Shown here in pieces: positions 33,848-42,974 of a DNA stretch of 55,212 bases. The translations under genes were made by a program, and so were the position numbers. The DNA is taken from contig CAYWZW010000034.1 in NCBI GenBank assembly GCA_964462945.1, forward strand, positions 1 to 55,212. The letters run 5' to 3'. The DNA comes from GCA-020343675 sp964462945. Its GTDB lineage: Bacteria > Planctomycetota > Phycisphaerae > Sedimentisphaerales > Anaerobacaceae. Below the pieces are notes generated by a model. The model had not been told where the DNA came from, searched no databases, and saw nothing but the letters and a program-made list of their open reading frames with translations. Each line of letters begins with the position of its first letter. Position 1 is the first letter of the stretch.

Positions 33848-34795
33848 TCACTTGATGCGAAGGGCGCGCCAGCCAAGCAGAGCCCGGTACGTCCCAGCGA
33901 AATACATCTTCACATTCGCCCGTTCTTCGCCGTTTATTCGCCCTGACAGGATCCATCTGACAAACCAGTACGAAACTCTCAGAAACGCATCAAGAGCAAG
34001 CCCCATACAGGCCAGGCGATAAGCAAGCTGGCCTCTGTGTTTCTTGAAGAAGAGCAAAATGCTGGCCCGGCATTGCAGCATCATGGCATGTCGCCTGGCT
34101 TTGCTGCTGGCGCCATGAATGTGAATAATCGAGCCGCTTGGGGAGAAGAGGCACTTCCACCCTGCTTTCTTGAACCGATAACACCAGTCTGTTTCCTCGC
34201 CATACATGAAGAACTGCTCATCCATGACGCCAACCTGCTCAATGGCCTCTCGACGGACCAACATGAAACAACCTGTAACAACATCGACTTCTCGCGCATC
34301 GTCTCTGGCCCACCAGGTCATGTTCTCTCTGCCAAAGAGCTTGCTTGCTGGAAACAGCTTGTACATGTAAGTAGCTGAAAGCAACAAGTTCAAAAGCGAT
34401 GGAAACATAAAACAGCTCGTCTGCAACGTTTTGTCCGGATACAAAATTCGACAGCCTATTACAGCCCCTTCCGGATTGGCGTCGGCAAACGCCACAGTCT
34501 TGGCAATGGCATTGTCCAGGACCACCGTATCACTGTTAAGCAACAGCACGTACCGGCCTTTCGCTATAGCCAGCCCTTGATTATTGCCAGCCGCAAAACC
34601 ACGATTCGTCGAGTTTTCTACCAGGATGACCTCTTTAAACTCATCCTTAACCATCTGCAGTGATCCGTCCTCGGATGCATTGTCTATGACAATCACCTCG
34701 AAAGTCAGACCGCGGGTCTGTTCGTATATGGATCTCAGACAATCACGCAGGATCTCGCGTGTATTCCAGTTCACGATGACCACAGAGACATCCAT
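33848..34795 (-). CDS. GT2 rhamnosyltransferase-like glycosyltransferase
   Basis: The 315-residue GT-A enzyme begins VSVVIVNWNTREILRDCL and has the metal site LLLNSDTVV (DxD-like), then TGCFMLVRREAIEQVGVMDE and FMYGEETDWCYRFKKAGWKC (the ED/DW base region). The family often adds rhamnose or similar sugars to lipid-linked repeat units. A C-terminal hydrophobic and basic region may attach to the membrane. ATG 34795 is chosen because AAGGAGA lies about 7 bases upstream; a TTG 2 codons earlier is less likely. Co-directional with the GT-B gene 16 bases downstream. Confidence 0.9.
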   Translation of the reverse strand: MDVSVVIVNWNTREILRDCLRSIYEQTRGLTFEVIVIDNASEDGSLQMVKDEFKEVILVENSTNRGFAAGNNQGLAIAKGRYVLLLNSDTVVLDNAIAKTVAFADANPEGAVIGCRILYPDKTLQTSCFMFPSLLNLLLSATYMYKLFPASKLFGRENMTWWARDDAREVDVVTGCFMLVRREAIEQVGVMDEQFFMYGEETDWCYRFKKAGWKCLFSPSGSIIHIHGASSKARRHAMMLQCRASILLFFKKHRGQLAYRLACMGLALDAFLRVSYWFVRWILSGRINGEERANVKMYFAGTYRALLGWRALRIK

Positions 34796-34946
34796 CCCCA
34801 ATCTCCTTGGATTTCGAATGTTGCTGGTCTTGACTGTCTTCTCCGAGACCGCCCGGAATTCCTGAAGGCAGCCTCACGCCCTGAACCCACCCTGCAGAAA
34901 CCCAACAGATTGCGATAAATGACGCACTGCACAACGAGTTGATTAC

Positions 34947-35936
34947 TCAGGCGATTAGCTCCCGGATTAACCGTTTCAGCCGCACCGTCGGACTAAAACG
35001 CTCTATGTCGATGACTCTGTTCGGCGGCAGGCTCGATAACAATCGCGCGACCCATGAGAAAGTAGAAGCACCTGCATAAATGAGGTAGTCACAATCAGCC
35101 AAAAGGTACATATCAACCAGCGCTTCAATACCGTTTGCCAGCCTGTCCGAACAACTGGGATTCTGGTGCATGGAAGACACTTCATCGGGGAACCACTTTT
35201 GCGTCGAGATTACGTTCTTGAACTGTTTCCGGTAGTCTTCGTTAACCTGTCTGTTGTCGGTCGCAAGAAAGATGCAGGCGTCCGGCACACGTTCAAGAAC
35301 TCGCCGCAAGTATCGCTCGTACTGGGCCAGATTTGTTCTGAGGTCCGTGTGACGAATATGCACGCCGATAACAGGATGCTGCCAGTATCGGGCCTTGAAA
35401 TCGGCCATACGCTGTTGAATATCGTCATGAAGACGCATGCGCTCCAGAAGCACTTTGCGAATGACTTGCTTGTCACTAAGCCCGACGAACTGGGATTCGC
35501 CATGCCGCAGATGCCCTCGCAAGGCGCGCATCCGCTGGGTGTAATACCAAAAAACAAGGATATCCTCATCATAGTCAATCCCGCGCACGTCCACGGAATA
35601 CTTGCGGTGAATCAAAATGCTGCTGTGCTTGTCCGGATCGTATTGCTCGATCATGCTGGCCACCGACCAGTCCAATTTGTCGGCCCAAATTGATGGTCGA
35701 ACGGTGCCCTCCGGCGGAAGAATCGATTCGGAAAAAACATTCGGACATGAGAAGAATCTGGCAAACACGTTGGAGCCATCATCGGAGTATGTCCCGTCGC
35801 GCCAATCGACAACGGTCCTTCGCCCGGTCAGCTCCCCATAGACCATTCCCGTGACGGCGCACAACATGCGATTGCCCATCCCACCTTTGGCCTTGATAAC
35901 GAGATACTTGTGGTTGCTCTTGGTATGATCAACCAT
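34947..35936 (-). CDS. GT23/NodZ-like fucosyltransferase-fold enzyme
   Basis: This protein of about 329 residues has an opening LVIKAKGGMGNRMLCAVTG, typical of GDP-fucose transferases, and the conserved HPVIGVHIRHTDLRT and CIFLATDN motifs; the Arg in VHIRHTD contacts the donor phosphate in the family. It probably transfers fucose, or a related GDP-sugar, to the repeat unit. ATG 35936 is chosen because the family sequence starts soon after; the upstream frame (to 35987) overlaps the remnant coding end described next. The upstream 100 bases contain that remnant and no clear promoter. Confidence 0.8.
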   Translation of the reverse strand: MVDHTKSNHKYLVIKAKGGMGNRMLCAVTGMVYGELTGRRTVVDWRDGTYSDDGSNVFARFFSCPNVFSESILPPEGTVRPSIWADKLDWSVASMIEQYDPDKHSSILIHRKYSVDVRGIDYDEDILVFWYYTQRMRALRGHLRHGESQFVGLSDKQVIRKVLLERMRLHDDIQQRMADFKARYWQHPVIGVHIRHTDLRTNLAQYERYLRRVLERVPDACIFLATDNRQVNEDYRKQFKNVISTQKWFPDEVSSMHQNPSCSDRLANGIEALVDMYLLADCDYLIYAGASTFSWVARLLSSLPPNRVIDIERFSPTVRLKRLIRELIA

Positions 35937-35983
35937 TATGGGCCAATCTCCGTCCGCTGATTGCCTCGTGGCATCGCAGATGA

Positions 35984-36275
35984 TCACGATAGCAGCGACT
36001 TCTGAACAAACAGGTAATTGTCCTTTTCATAAAACGCAGGCACAAAGCCGATCTGCTCAAGCTCGCGGATGGCCGATAATACCCAGGCCAGCCTCACGGG
36101 CGAATCGAACTCGGCGCACAGTATCGAGATGTGGATACGTTCCCGGACGATATTTCAAATAACGTCGCGCGATTAAAGGCAAGACGGCATAAACAATCAT
36201 CTTGTCAAGTTTACGGCAAATGCGCCACAAGATGGCATAGGTCCGATGGAATATTCGCAAGCATGTATGTTTCAC
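35984..36275 (-). pseudogene. Frameshifted gene remnant, family unknown
   Basis: Two adjoining minus-strand frames look coding. The first starts at GTG 36275 (KHTCLRIFHRTYAILWRICR) and runs out of frame after YLKYRP. The second, without a start, runs from 36154 to a TGA at 35984 and reads RIHISILCAEFDSPVRLAWV, then ELEQIGFVPAFYEKDNYLFV. The second looks like a genuine C-terminus and is only 48 bases before the next ATG. A single-base indel between about 36150 and 36170 would join them into a protein of about 115 residues. I do not recognise a family; it may be the leftover of a transferase or methyltransferase. A sequencing error is the other explanation. Confidence 0.45.
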
Positions 36276-36286
36276 GGTCGCATTCC

Positions 36287-37660
36287 CTACAGATGCTCCC
36301 GGATTAGACCTGATTCGTCAAGCAGCATACTCCGGCTCTCTGCCGCCATCGTTCTTTCTCGCCGCCGTACAGCTTTCTTTCCCACGAGTCGCGGCATGAT
36401 AGCGCTAAATCCCATGATCATGTAGAACACCACCGTTGGCTGGCCAAACAACGACACCGAAAAGAAACTGCCCAATAAGCCGAAGAACGCTGCCAAGACA
36501 CACCAGACCAACCATCTGTCCTCTTGCGAAACGCTCTTCTTGAGGGCCTCAACAAGCTTTTTGAAGACAGCGATAAGAACCGCGATAAACGGAATTAAAC
36601 CAACCAGTCCATACCGCGCCAGCACTAACACGTACTGGTTCACAATATCCGTACGCTCCTGAAGATCGATCCTGGAACCCCAGCCGGGATCAGCGAATCC
36701 GAACCCAGTCAGCCAATGCCCACTCATTCCGCCTTCAAGGAACGCCACTTCGAATAATCGGCTGCGGTACCAGGCTGTACTGGCGTTAAATGTAAACCGT
36801 CCGATGACATCGTAGAAATGCCGATTACTGGCCACTTCCACCATGAGACACATGGCGACCATGGCTCCCACCGCCAACCTCCATAACTTTCTGTATCGAT
36901 AGAATAAAATGAAGCTCATGGCCAGTATCAAGGCAAACGCCGGACCGCTTGACATGGATGCGAATACGCCCACCCCCATCACGGCCGACCCTGCATAGTA
37001 GATCCACCGCTCTTGTCTTGGCTGACGCAGAAGACCCATGCACACCGGGCCAAACATCGCGAAGAAAAGGCCGTACATGATTGGGTGTGGGAACACGACA
37101 TTCGCACGAAAGAAACCGCTCCTGTGCATAGGGGTGAAACTCATATCGGACGCCCAGGCGTAATATCTCCAGAGGAACGCAAATGGATTCTCGCCCGTCA
37201 AACACTGCCACAAGCCCACTGCCGCAAGAGGAACTGCTATGACCAGAATCGCCTTAAGCAGACTCAAGTACTGCTGTTTGTTTTGGATAACCAAACGCAC
37301 GGCGAAATAGGGCAGCAGCATTTCAAAAGCTGCACCCGCACGGTTTTCAAGAAACTGAGCCAGAGAGTCTGATGTAGTGGCGCCAGCCAGAATCTGGGCC
37401 GCGAAGTACACAATGATGAGTTTGTCGATCTTTTCAAACCGAAACTGTTTGGTCAGACCGCCGTGCAAAAACAATTTGACGAAAAAAGCAAGCATGACCA
37501 TTCTGGCCACTGTCAGGTCAATCGTTCCTATGCGAACCGAAAGAAATGACGGATACCAGGCAAGCACGGCGATATACACGACTAACCCGTGAAGCGGTGA
37601 TAACAAGAGCACCATTACAACCGCTGCCACCCCAATCAAGAGAGTCGCCATTTCTACCAT
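36287..37660 (-). CDS. O-antigen ligase/polymerase family (Wzy/WaaL-like)
   Basis: The 457-residue inner-membrane protein has about 11 membrane segments. The large periplasmic loop with the family motif contains WYRSRLFEVAFLEGGMSGHW and LTGFGFADPGWGSR, as in WaaL/Wzy/PglL enzymes. It would polymerise the flipped repeat units or ligate the glycan to a carrier. It lies 11 bases upstream of the frameshifted remnant. The last 25 residues are charged and cytoplasmic. No ribosome-binding site is strong; the first ATG is kept. Confidence 0.87.
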   Translation of the reverse strand: MVEMATLLIGVAAVVMVLLLSPLHGLVVYIAVLAWYPSFLSVRIGTIDLTVARMVMLAFFVKLFLHGGLTKQFRFEKIDKLIIVYFAAQILAGATTSDSLAQFLENRAGAAFEMLLPYFAVRLVIQNKQQYLSLLKAILVIAVPLAAVGLWQCLTGENPFAFLWRYYAWASDMSFTPMHRSGFFRANVVFPHPIMYGLFFAMFGPVCMGLLRQPRQERWIYYAGSAVMGVGVFASMSSGPAFALILAMSFILFYRYRKLWRLAVGAMVAMCLMVEVASNRHFYDVIGRFTFNASTAWYRSRLFEVAFLEGGMSGHWLTGFGFADPGWGSRIDLQERTDIVNQYVLVLARYGLVGLIPFIAVLIAVFKKLVEALKKSVSQEDRWLVWCVLAAFFGLLGSFFSVSLFGQPTVVFYMIMGFSAIMPRLVGKKAVRRRERTMAAESRSMLLDESGLIREHL

Positions 37661-38041
37661 AATGCTTCGTCTGTCCTTGCCTTTTACAGGCCAAATGCGT
37701 TCGAGATTCTCCCATGCGCGGAGCCTCGCATGGGCCGTTCGTCGTTGCCTCTTTCAATGGGTTCTGTGCATATCGAGCATCAGTTCGAGAATGTTGCCGC
37801 TAATTCACGGACAGCAAATTTAGATTTCTCCTGGCCTCGTGGCGAGGCTGCGGCCAAATCCAGTCTGCGTACTATCAGATGGGTCTCAAAAGGCTGTGCT
37901 ACCTTTTGGAGAGCTTGTTTGTCTTAACTTGTTTACATTCGGGCAAGCCGTCGAGCATTATGAGAAGGTATTTTCCGGCTGACTCTTTCGACCATGCAAT
38001 GTCTATACACAACTTCAGTCCCCGACTCTCCCGATCTGGTG
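37661..38041. other. Intergenic stretch in the EPS series, no gene recognised
   Basis: This 381-base gap separates the SAM methyltransferase from the O-antigen ligase. On the minus strand an open frame of about 47 codons follows the methyltransferase stop but has no start signal and no recognisable motif. I see no terminator or clear promoter. It may hold the remains of a deleted gene. Confidence 0.4.
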
Positions 38042-39088
38042 TCATTTACGCCGCGTTTGTCGGCGGAAGAGCACCTTAAATCGCTCGTAGTATAATCTTA
38101 GGCGTGAGCGAAAGCGGACTTTGAGCCTCAACTTATTCAACAATTGCACAGGTCGTTGTGTCGGCGGTATCCAGGGATCCAACCGGGCTATCAGCTCGCT
38201 ATCAGTCCATGGGACGGCGTGCGTAGCTGGAACATCATTTTTCCGATACACTCCTATATGATCACATGGTTGCAACGTTAGCTGCTTCGATACACGTCTG
38301 TCTGCTTCGATAATGCTGCTCAACTGCTCCCGTGCATCCCGCCAGTTGCATGAGACCAGTGGGAATAGAACACTTCCATAACTGACAGATCTCTCGCATG
38401 TCGCGCCGAATTGCATCTCTATCAAGTTTAACAAATCCGCTGAACGAATGGATTCGAAACCATCTACACTCCAAATGGGCAGATTCTTGAGCTTAATACT
38501 CGGGAACATTTCAGCGAGGAGATTCAAGCGACGTTCCGTGAACTGCCAGCGATTTTCGCCTACGTACTCATGTATAAGTAAAATGCCATCCCGCTTAAGC
38601 GTGTCGTTGATCTGGCTGAGAACATGTTCAAGATTGATCAAATGATGTAGTATTCCGTGACACAATACAAAATCGTACTCTTGCTTCGGGAACTGACAGA
38701 AGTTGAGATCCCCCTGTTTAGCGTGAAAATTTGCCTCCGCATTTCTTGCGATCTTGTTATATGCATGGCTCAAATCAATTGACTCGAACCGATTAGCAAA
38801 ACCTATTTCAATCAAGTGCTTCTCAACACGACCACTTCCCGATCCAAGGCTCAGACATCTGTCCATCCGACCATATTCCTCGAGTAAGAAGTTAGTCCAG
38901 CCGGCATAATTAGTTCCGTCATTCCTGCCGCCAAGAAGGCTTGCTTTATACGCGGCGATTTCAGGGTGGCTAAGTGGATAACGATCGAGCATCTCGATCG
39001 GTACAGCGCCCAGACACTCCTGTCTTATTGCTCTGAGGTAACATGGCAAGCGGCTCTGTTCTGGGGTAATAACATAGTTTTCAGCCAT
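38042..39088 (-). CDS. Class I SAM-dependent methyltransferase
   Basis: The 348-residue protein has motif I in CLSLGSGSGRVEKHLIEIG, the acidic residue in FESIDLSHAYN, and motif IV in YDFVLCHGILHHLINLEHVL. These mark a Rossmann-fold methyltransferase of the ubiE type. AGAGGA lies upstream of the ATG. Its base composition is visibly more AT-rich than the neighbouring genes, suggesting separate acquisition. It probably methylates a sugar of the repeat unit, but the acceptor is unknown. The C-terminal 60 residues are very basic. Confidence 0.83.
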   Translation of the reverse strand: MAENYVITPEQSRLPCYLRAIRQECLGAVPIEMLDRYPLSHPEIAAYKASLLGGRNDGTNYAGWTNFLLEEYGRMDRCLSLGSGSGRVEKHLIEIGFANRFESIDLSHAYNKIARNAEANFHAKQGDLNFCQFPKQEYDFVLCHGILHHLINLEHVLSQINDTLKRDGILLIHEYVGENRWQFTERRLNLLAEMFPSIKLKNLPIWSVDGFESIRSADLLNLIEMQFGATCERSVSYGSVLFPLVSCNWRDAREQLSSIIEADRRVSKQLTLQPCDHIGVYRKNDVPATHAVPWTDSELIARLDPWIPPTQRPVQLLNKLRLKVRFRSRLRLYYERFKVLFRRQTRRK

Positions 39089-39309
39089 ACCGGCTCCTCT
39101 GGTTATAAGTGCTTGATCGCACAGGATATCTTGGTTCTAAATGATCTTACACTTCCCGTGTATGCCGCGCCTCAAAAAAACAACAAAGAGCCGAGCGCTG
39201 ACGTCAAGGGCCTGCCGTTTCTTGTTTTGCTGACACATTCCGCGAAACCGATCCATCCATAGGGGGCGGACTCGTCCGTCGCAAAGACATCTTGTCGCCA
39301 TCGGACGAT

Positions 39310-39882
39310 TCACGAGTCGCCGCCGAGCCTTTTGATGACACGTGCAGGGTTCCCCACGGCTACTGAGCACGGCGGAATGTTGCGCGTCACCACGCTGTTA
39401 GCCCCCACGATAGAGTCGCGACCGATCGTGACGCCTTTCACAATGACGACATTCTGGCCGAGCCAGCAATTATCCTCGACACGCACCGGCCGCGTCACAA
39501 GTCTGGGATTTTTTGTGGCGGGCACACCGCCGGGTTCAACTACATGGTCTGAATCCGTAATCAAAACATTACTGGCGATAAGCACGTTTCGTCCAATCTG
39601 AACGGATTGTGCGGCATTACACTGGAAGCGGTACAGAATTGTGCTACCATCGCCAATAATAATTTTCGGGCATTCTCCTTGACCGGGACATAAATCGCTC
39701 AAAACAAATTCGCTTGCGATCGTCACTCGCGATCCGATGGCAACAGCGCGAGGATTATTGACTTGCAGATAATGCCCCAGAACGCTTAGCCTGCCCAACG
39801 AATGAAGACGCCATCCCCACACAAGCCGGGTACGAGCAACAGGCCAGGCCCGCCGAACAAGTTGACACCAGAGTCTGTTCAT
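39310..39882 (-). CDS. Hexapeptide-repeat acyltransferase (WcaF/LacA-like)
   Basis: This protein of about 190 residues has left-handed beta-helix repeats: IGRNVLIASNVLITDSDHVV, NCWLGQNVVIVKGVTIGRDS and IVGANSVVTRNIPPCSVAVG, ending NPARVIK. These fit acetyltransferases acting on sugars. ATG 39882 is chosen because GGGAGA lies upstream; a longer frame to 39933 runs into the intergenic space after the flippase. It is the second such enzyme in the locus besides the one at 29.0 kb, so at least two acetylation steps are likely. Confidence 0.85.
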   Translation of the reverse strand: MNRLWCQLVRRAWPVARTRLVWGWRLHSLGRLSVLGHYLQVNNPRAVAIGSRVTIASEFVLSDLCPGQGECPKIIIGDGSTILYRFQCNAAQSVQIGRNVLIASNVLITDSDHVVEPGGVPATKNPRLVTRPVRVEDNCWLGQNVVIVKGVTIGRDSIVGANSVVTRNIPPCSVAVGNPARVIKRLGGDS

Positions 39883-40014
39883 TGGATATCTCCCGGGGAA
39901 CGATTCCCAACCGGAAGAGCTCTCGACCGACACGGGAAACCCAGAGATCGAGCTTGACGGGAAGCAGAAATATGGACTTCAGGAACCGCCATTGGCAATC
40001 GCACGCCTTGCCGC

Positions 40015-41352
40015 CTAATCTGCAGCACTGCGCCGCAGCCAAAACGCGTAGTCCCGGAATCGCAGGTCAACGATTCTTCCCACCCAGACAACCTGCAGAC
40101 AGATCGCAACAATATTAGAAAGCAGAAGAACGCCTGCAGCGCCTGTAACACCGAACAAAGTAATTCCGGGGTACATCAGGCAGACAACGCAAGCCGCAAG
40201 GAGCACGGCATAGCGTCTGTGTAAATGCGGTTTGCCTACGGCCAGGCATATAGTCACCAGAATCGTAGCCTGGGTTTTGACAAACATGGTAACACAAAGT
40301 ATGGCGAAAGGAACTGCAACAACAGCATATTTTGGCGTGTAAACAAGTGAGATTATTGGTTTGGCCCCGACGGTCATAACGGCAACCAAAGGAATGCTGA
40401 CCATAAGGGTAGTCTTGATTACTCTCAGCACGCGACGGCGTAAAATCTCCCTGCTGTCTTGTCCTTCGGCAAACACAGGGAGCAAAACACGGCCGAAAAC
40501 CTGGCTAAACGCCCAGGCAGGCTGCTCGGCCAGCCTAAGGGCCATGACGTACATACCAAGCAATCCTAACTGTGCCGCCGGCAGAAGCTTGCCTAACATG
40601 AAAACATCGGTCTGCCAGATGACCATTGTGAGAAAGGGCAGGCCGAACATGCCGCGGGCAAATTTTAGTAACTCAGCCAGATATTCTCTATTGATTTTGA
40701 GCGTCGGCCTGAACGGCACCACGATATACGAGATAAAACACATGGCGGCAGCCTCCGCCACGTAACCGATAATCAACGCCCATATATTCTTCGTCGCAAA
40801 GGCCAGAACGACGGTCGTGATAGTACCCAATATGCTGCTGCCCTGGACAATGAGCATAAGCAAGCCAAACCTGTATTCTTTCTCAAGTACATAGGTACGC
40901 GGGCTGACAAGCCCTCTAAACAACACGGCAACAAAAGCAACCTTCAATAGTCCGGATATCTCGGGATTCCCATAGAACGATCCTATCCAGGGAGCCGTCA
41001 GAAGCCCCACTATGAACAGACCTGAACCCCGAATGAACTGAAACCACCAGGCGATGTTCATGTATTCGGGATCATCGCCGTCTTTGTTTTGGATAATTGA
41101 TTGCTGTACACCGACCTCGCTCAGGGACTCAAACGCTATGGTCGCAGCCATGACAATGCCCATCACCCCAAATAGCTCCTCGGCCAACAACCGGACGAGA
41201 ATCATGTTGCGCACAAACCGCATACTCCGTCCGGCAACCGTTCCGATACTCAACGCCACGACGGCGCGGGTACCCTTGGCTTTGATGTCCGACCCCCTCA
41301 TTCGGCTAATTTTATCTGAGATCGCCTTGCGTATCGCAGCGGATGATAACAT
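40015..41352 (-). CDS. Oligosaccharide flippase (Wzx/MATE-like)
   Basis: The 445-residue protein has about 12-14 membrane segments and the polysaccharide-synthase-family opening (GRSMRFVRNMILVRLLAEEL, FGVMGIVMAATIAFESLSEV) plus IIQNKDGDDPEYMNIAWWFQ, typical of lipopolysaccharide/teichuronic flippases of the WzxC type. It would move the lipid-linked repeat unit across the inner membrane. It lies between EpsI and the hexapeptide acyltransferase. No strong ribosome-binding site is seen. Confidence 0.9.
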   Translation of the reverse strand: MLSSAAIRKAISDKISRMRGSDIKAKGTRAVVALSIGTVAGRSMRFVRNMILVRLLAEELFGVMGIVMAATIAFESLSEVGVQQSIIQNKDGDDPEYMNIAWWFQFIRGSGLFIVGLLTAPWIGSFYGNPEISGLLKVAFVAVLFRGLVSPRTYVLEKEYRFGLLMLIVQGSSILGTITTVVLAFATKNIWALIIGYVAEAAAMCFISYIVVPFRPTLKINREYLAELLKFARGMFGLPFLTMVIWQTDVFMLGKLLPAAQLGLLGMYVMALRLAEQPAWAFSQVFGRVLLPVFAEGQDSREILRRRVLRVIKTTLMVSIPLVAVMTVGAKPIISLVYTPKYAVVAVPFAILCVTMFVKTQATILVTICLAVGKPHLHRRYAVLLAACVVCLMYPGITLFGVTGAAGVLLLSNIVAICLQVVWVGRIVDLRFRDYAFWLRRSAAD

Positions 41353-41580
41353 ATCGAAATCTGGAGCTACACCTCACCGTATTTCTGACAACGCCGTTTC
41401 CTTATCGCGATTCTTCGAAAGCACTTTACTGTACAAAACGGAACGTTTCACAAGCGGGGCCCCTGACGTCCGGATGCACTTCGTCCCCGTCAGGCGCATC
41501 TGCCAATCGACACAACATCCGGACGTACCGGCACTTATGCAATTACTGCCAAATCCAGCTCTCGCCGGCACATTCCCAAC

Positions 41581-42306
41581 CTATCCTTGCCCACCACTCG
41601 AAGACTCAGCGTACTTGGCCGCCCTGACTTGCCCATTCTCGTCGGGGAAGAAATCGAGTATCACCTCGGCCATATCCCTTGCCGCTGTTCGAATCGAATT
41701 CTCCAATACCGAGCTTATCTGAACCTGTGTCGCATAATGGGCGGGATCACCGTCGATGTTTGGTGTCCGCCATCCCACTCCTGAAAAGACCCTCTCGTCA
41801 GACGTGAGCTGGCCATTGACAATATAGAAATTCAAGACCACCGTCTCTTCGCTCTCGGGGGCAGGCCGATGAAAACGATGCATCAGACATGGGAATTCTC
41901 TGCCGGTGCTGGAAGTAACCTCGCCCGGCTGAGTCCCATCATGTACCCACCCGCCGGCAACATAGCAGACTTGAGGCCGGTGGCCCAGCATTGTTCGTGG
42001 ATGGGCAGTATAGGCAATGTAAACGTTGACCCACTGGTTACTTACCGCGTTGGCGTACAAACGGTTTAGAAAGGCGTCATTTCCCGCGGCCCGCTGAATG
42101 TTCGCAGGGATGGGCACGTCTTCGCCCGCCCAGTTGCCGACCCGTTTTGGAAAAGCACTCAACGGCACGGGGAGCATAACAGGAGTACCAACAACGAGCT
42201 GCAACCGAGAGGCCAGGACACGGTAGGCGACACCGGCGAATACCGGCAGCAAGACGGCCAAGACCCAGACGAACCATCCTGGAGTCTTCCCCGCCGCTCT
42301 ACGCAT
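41581..42306 (-). CDS. Exosortase-associated EpsI family protein
   Basis: This protein of about 241 residues has an N-terminal membrane anchor (FVWVLAVLLPVFAGVAYRVL) and a periplasmic EpsI/DUF3485 domain: FPKRVGNWAGEDVPI, the conserved VNVYIAYTAHP and HRPQVCYVAGGW (Cys-containing block). EpsI proteins accompany exosortases, often fused to them, and are needed for EPS export or PEP-CTERM processing by an unknown mechanism. Here it is separated from the exosortase by about 24 kb but heads the same gene series. ATG 42306 is chosen because the anchor begins soon after; TTG 42378 would add 24 residues. Confidence 0.85.
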   Translation of the reverse strand: MRRAAGKTPGWFVWVLAVLLPVFAGVAYRVLASRLQLVVGTPVMLPVPLSAFPKRVGNWAGEDVPIPANIQRAAGNDAFLNRLYANAVSNQWVNVYIAYTAHPRTMLGHRPQVCYVAGGWVHDGTQPGEVTSSTGREFPCLMHRFHRPAPESEETVVLNFYIVNGQLTSDERVFSGVGWRTPNIDGDPAHYATQVQISSVLENSIRTAARDMAEVILDFFPDENGQVRAAKYAESSSGGQG

Positions 42307-42446
42307 CGAATAGAAACCTTCCGTCCGTTTAGTCAAATACTTGTCTCTAATCGGATACATCGAAGGATATAGCTCCAAAGTAGTAGCTAAAGCCTACCAT
42401 CCATCCCTATGCCGCGACAGACACCCCCTCTGTGCAGCAAACACGA

Positions 42447-42471
42447 AAGTATCTCCTCCATGAGGATACTT
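42447..42471 (-). promoter_or_regulatory. Hairpin at the start of the EPS operon leader
   Basis: AAGTATC at 42447-42453 pairs with GATACTT at 42465-42471, with inner CTC/GAG pairing and a 2-base bulge. It lies just downstream of the predicted minus-strand transcription start (about 42471), so it would form the very 5' end of the EPS transcript and could stabilise it. Confidence 0.45.
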
Positions 42472-42477
42472 CTTCAT

Positions 42478-42505
42478 TTTATATTGCTCATCGGCGTTTT
42501 GTCAA
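42478..42505 (-). promoter_or_regulatory. Sigma70-type promoter of the EPS gene series
   Basis: On the minus strand a perfect TTGACA (42505 to 42500) and TATAAA (42483 to 42478) are separated by 16 bases. It lies 172 bases before the EpsI ATG and is the only strong promoter I find for the long minus-strand series. No operator or riboswitch is evident. Confidence 0.6.
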
Positions 42506-42893
42506 CAACGCATTGCCTAAATTGCCTAATTCAACACACGCTTTGGCAAGACAGAAAGCAGGTCCAATCTGAGTATGGCACATTCTCTCCCTGCTTTGCC
42601 GACGCTGAATGCTAACGCCCTTCGCAATAAGAACTTACGGAATAACAGCTAAAAAGAAATCAGGCGATTATTCCAAGCCGTGCATTTGCCGTTCCCGCCC
42701 TGCCAAACTGGCCGCCCTGGCGAAAGCACAAAGATTCACAAGCACCGTCCGATAATAGTTGACGCGAGGAAGCGGCCGAAAAACCAGCCCTGGCAGTAGC
42801 GTCGTACGCTGCCGAAACATCGACGTCCGGTACTGTGGCACCACCGCGACAATCCCGCACCTATGTTCTTCAGAGCCTGCCCGAAGCGCGGAA
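42506..42893. other. Divergent intergenic stretch
   Basis: This stretch of about 390 bases separates the EPS promoter and the xseA promoter. Several short open frames occur on both strands but none has a ribosome-binding site or family likeness. No RNA gene is recognised. Confidence 0.45.
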
Positions 42894-42922
42894 TTGATAA
42901 GATAGACACTTGCGCTTATAAT
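42894..42922 (+). promoter_or_regulatory. Sigma70-type promoter for xseA-xseB
   Basis: TTGATA at 42894-42899 and a perfect TATAAT at 42917-42922 are separated by 17 bases. The predicted start near 42929 leaves a leader of about 46 bases before the xseA ATG. Confidence 0.65.
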
Positions 42923-42974
42923 CACAGATCGCAAAGAAACAAGACTGCGGGCCCTTGGTGGTTGTGGACGACAG

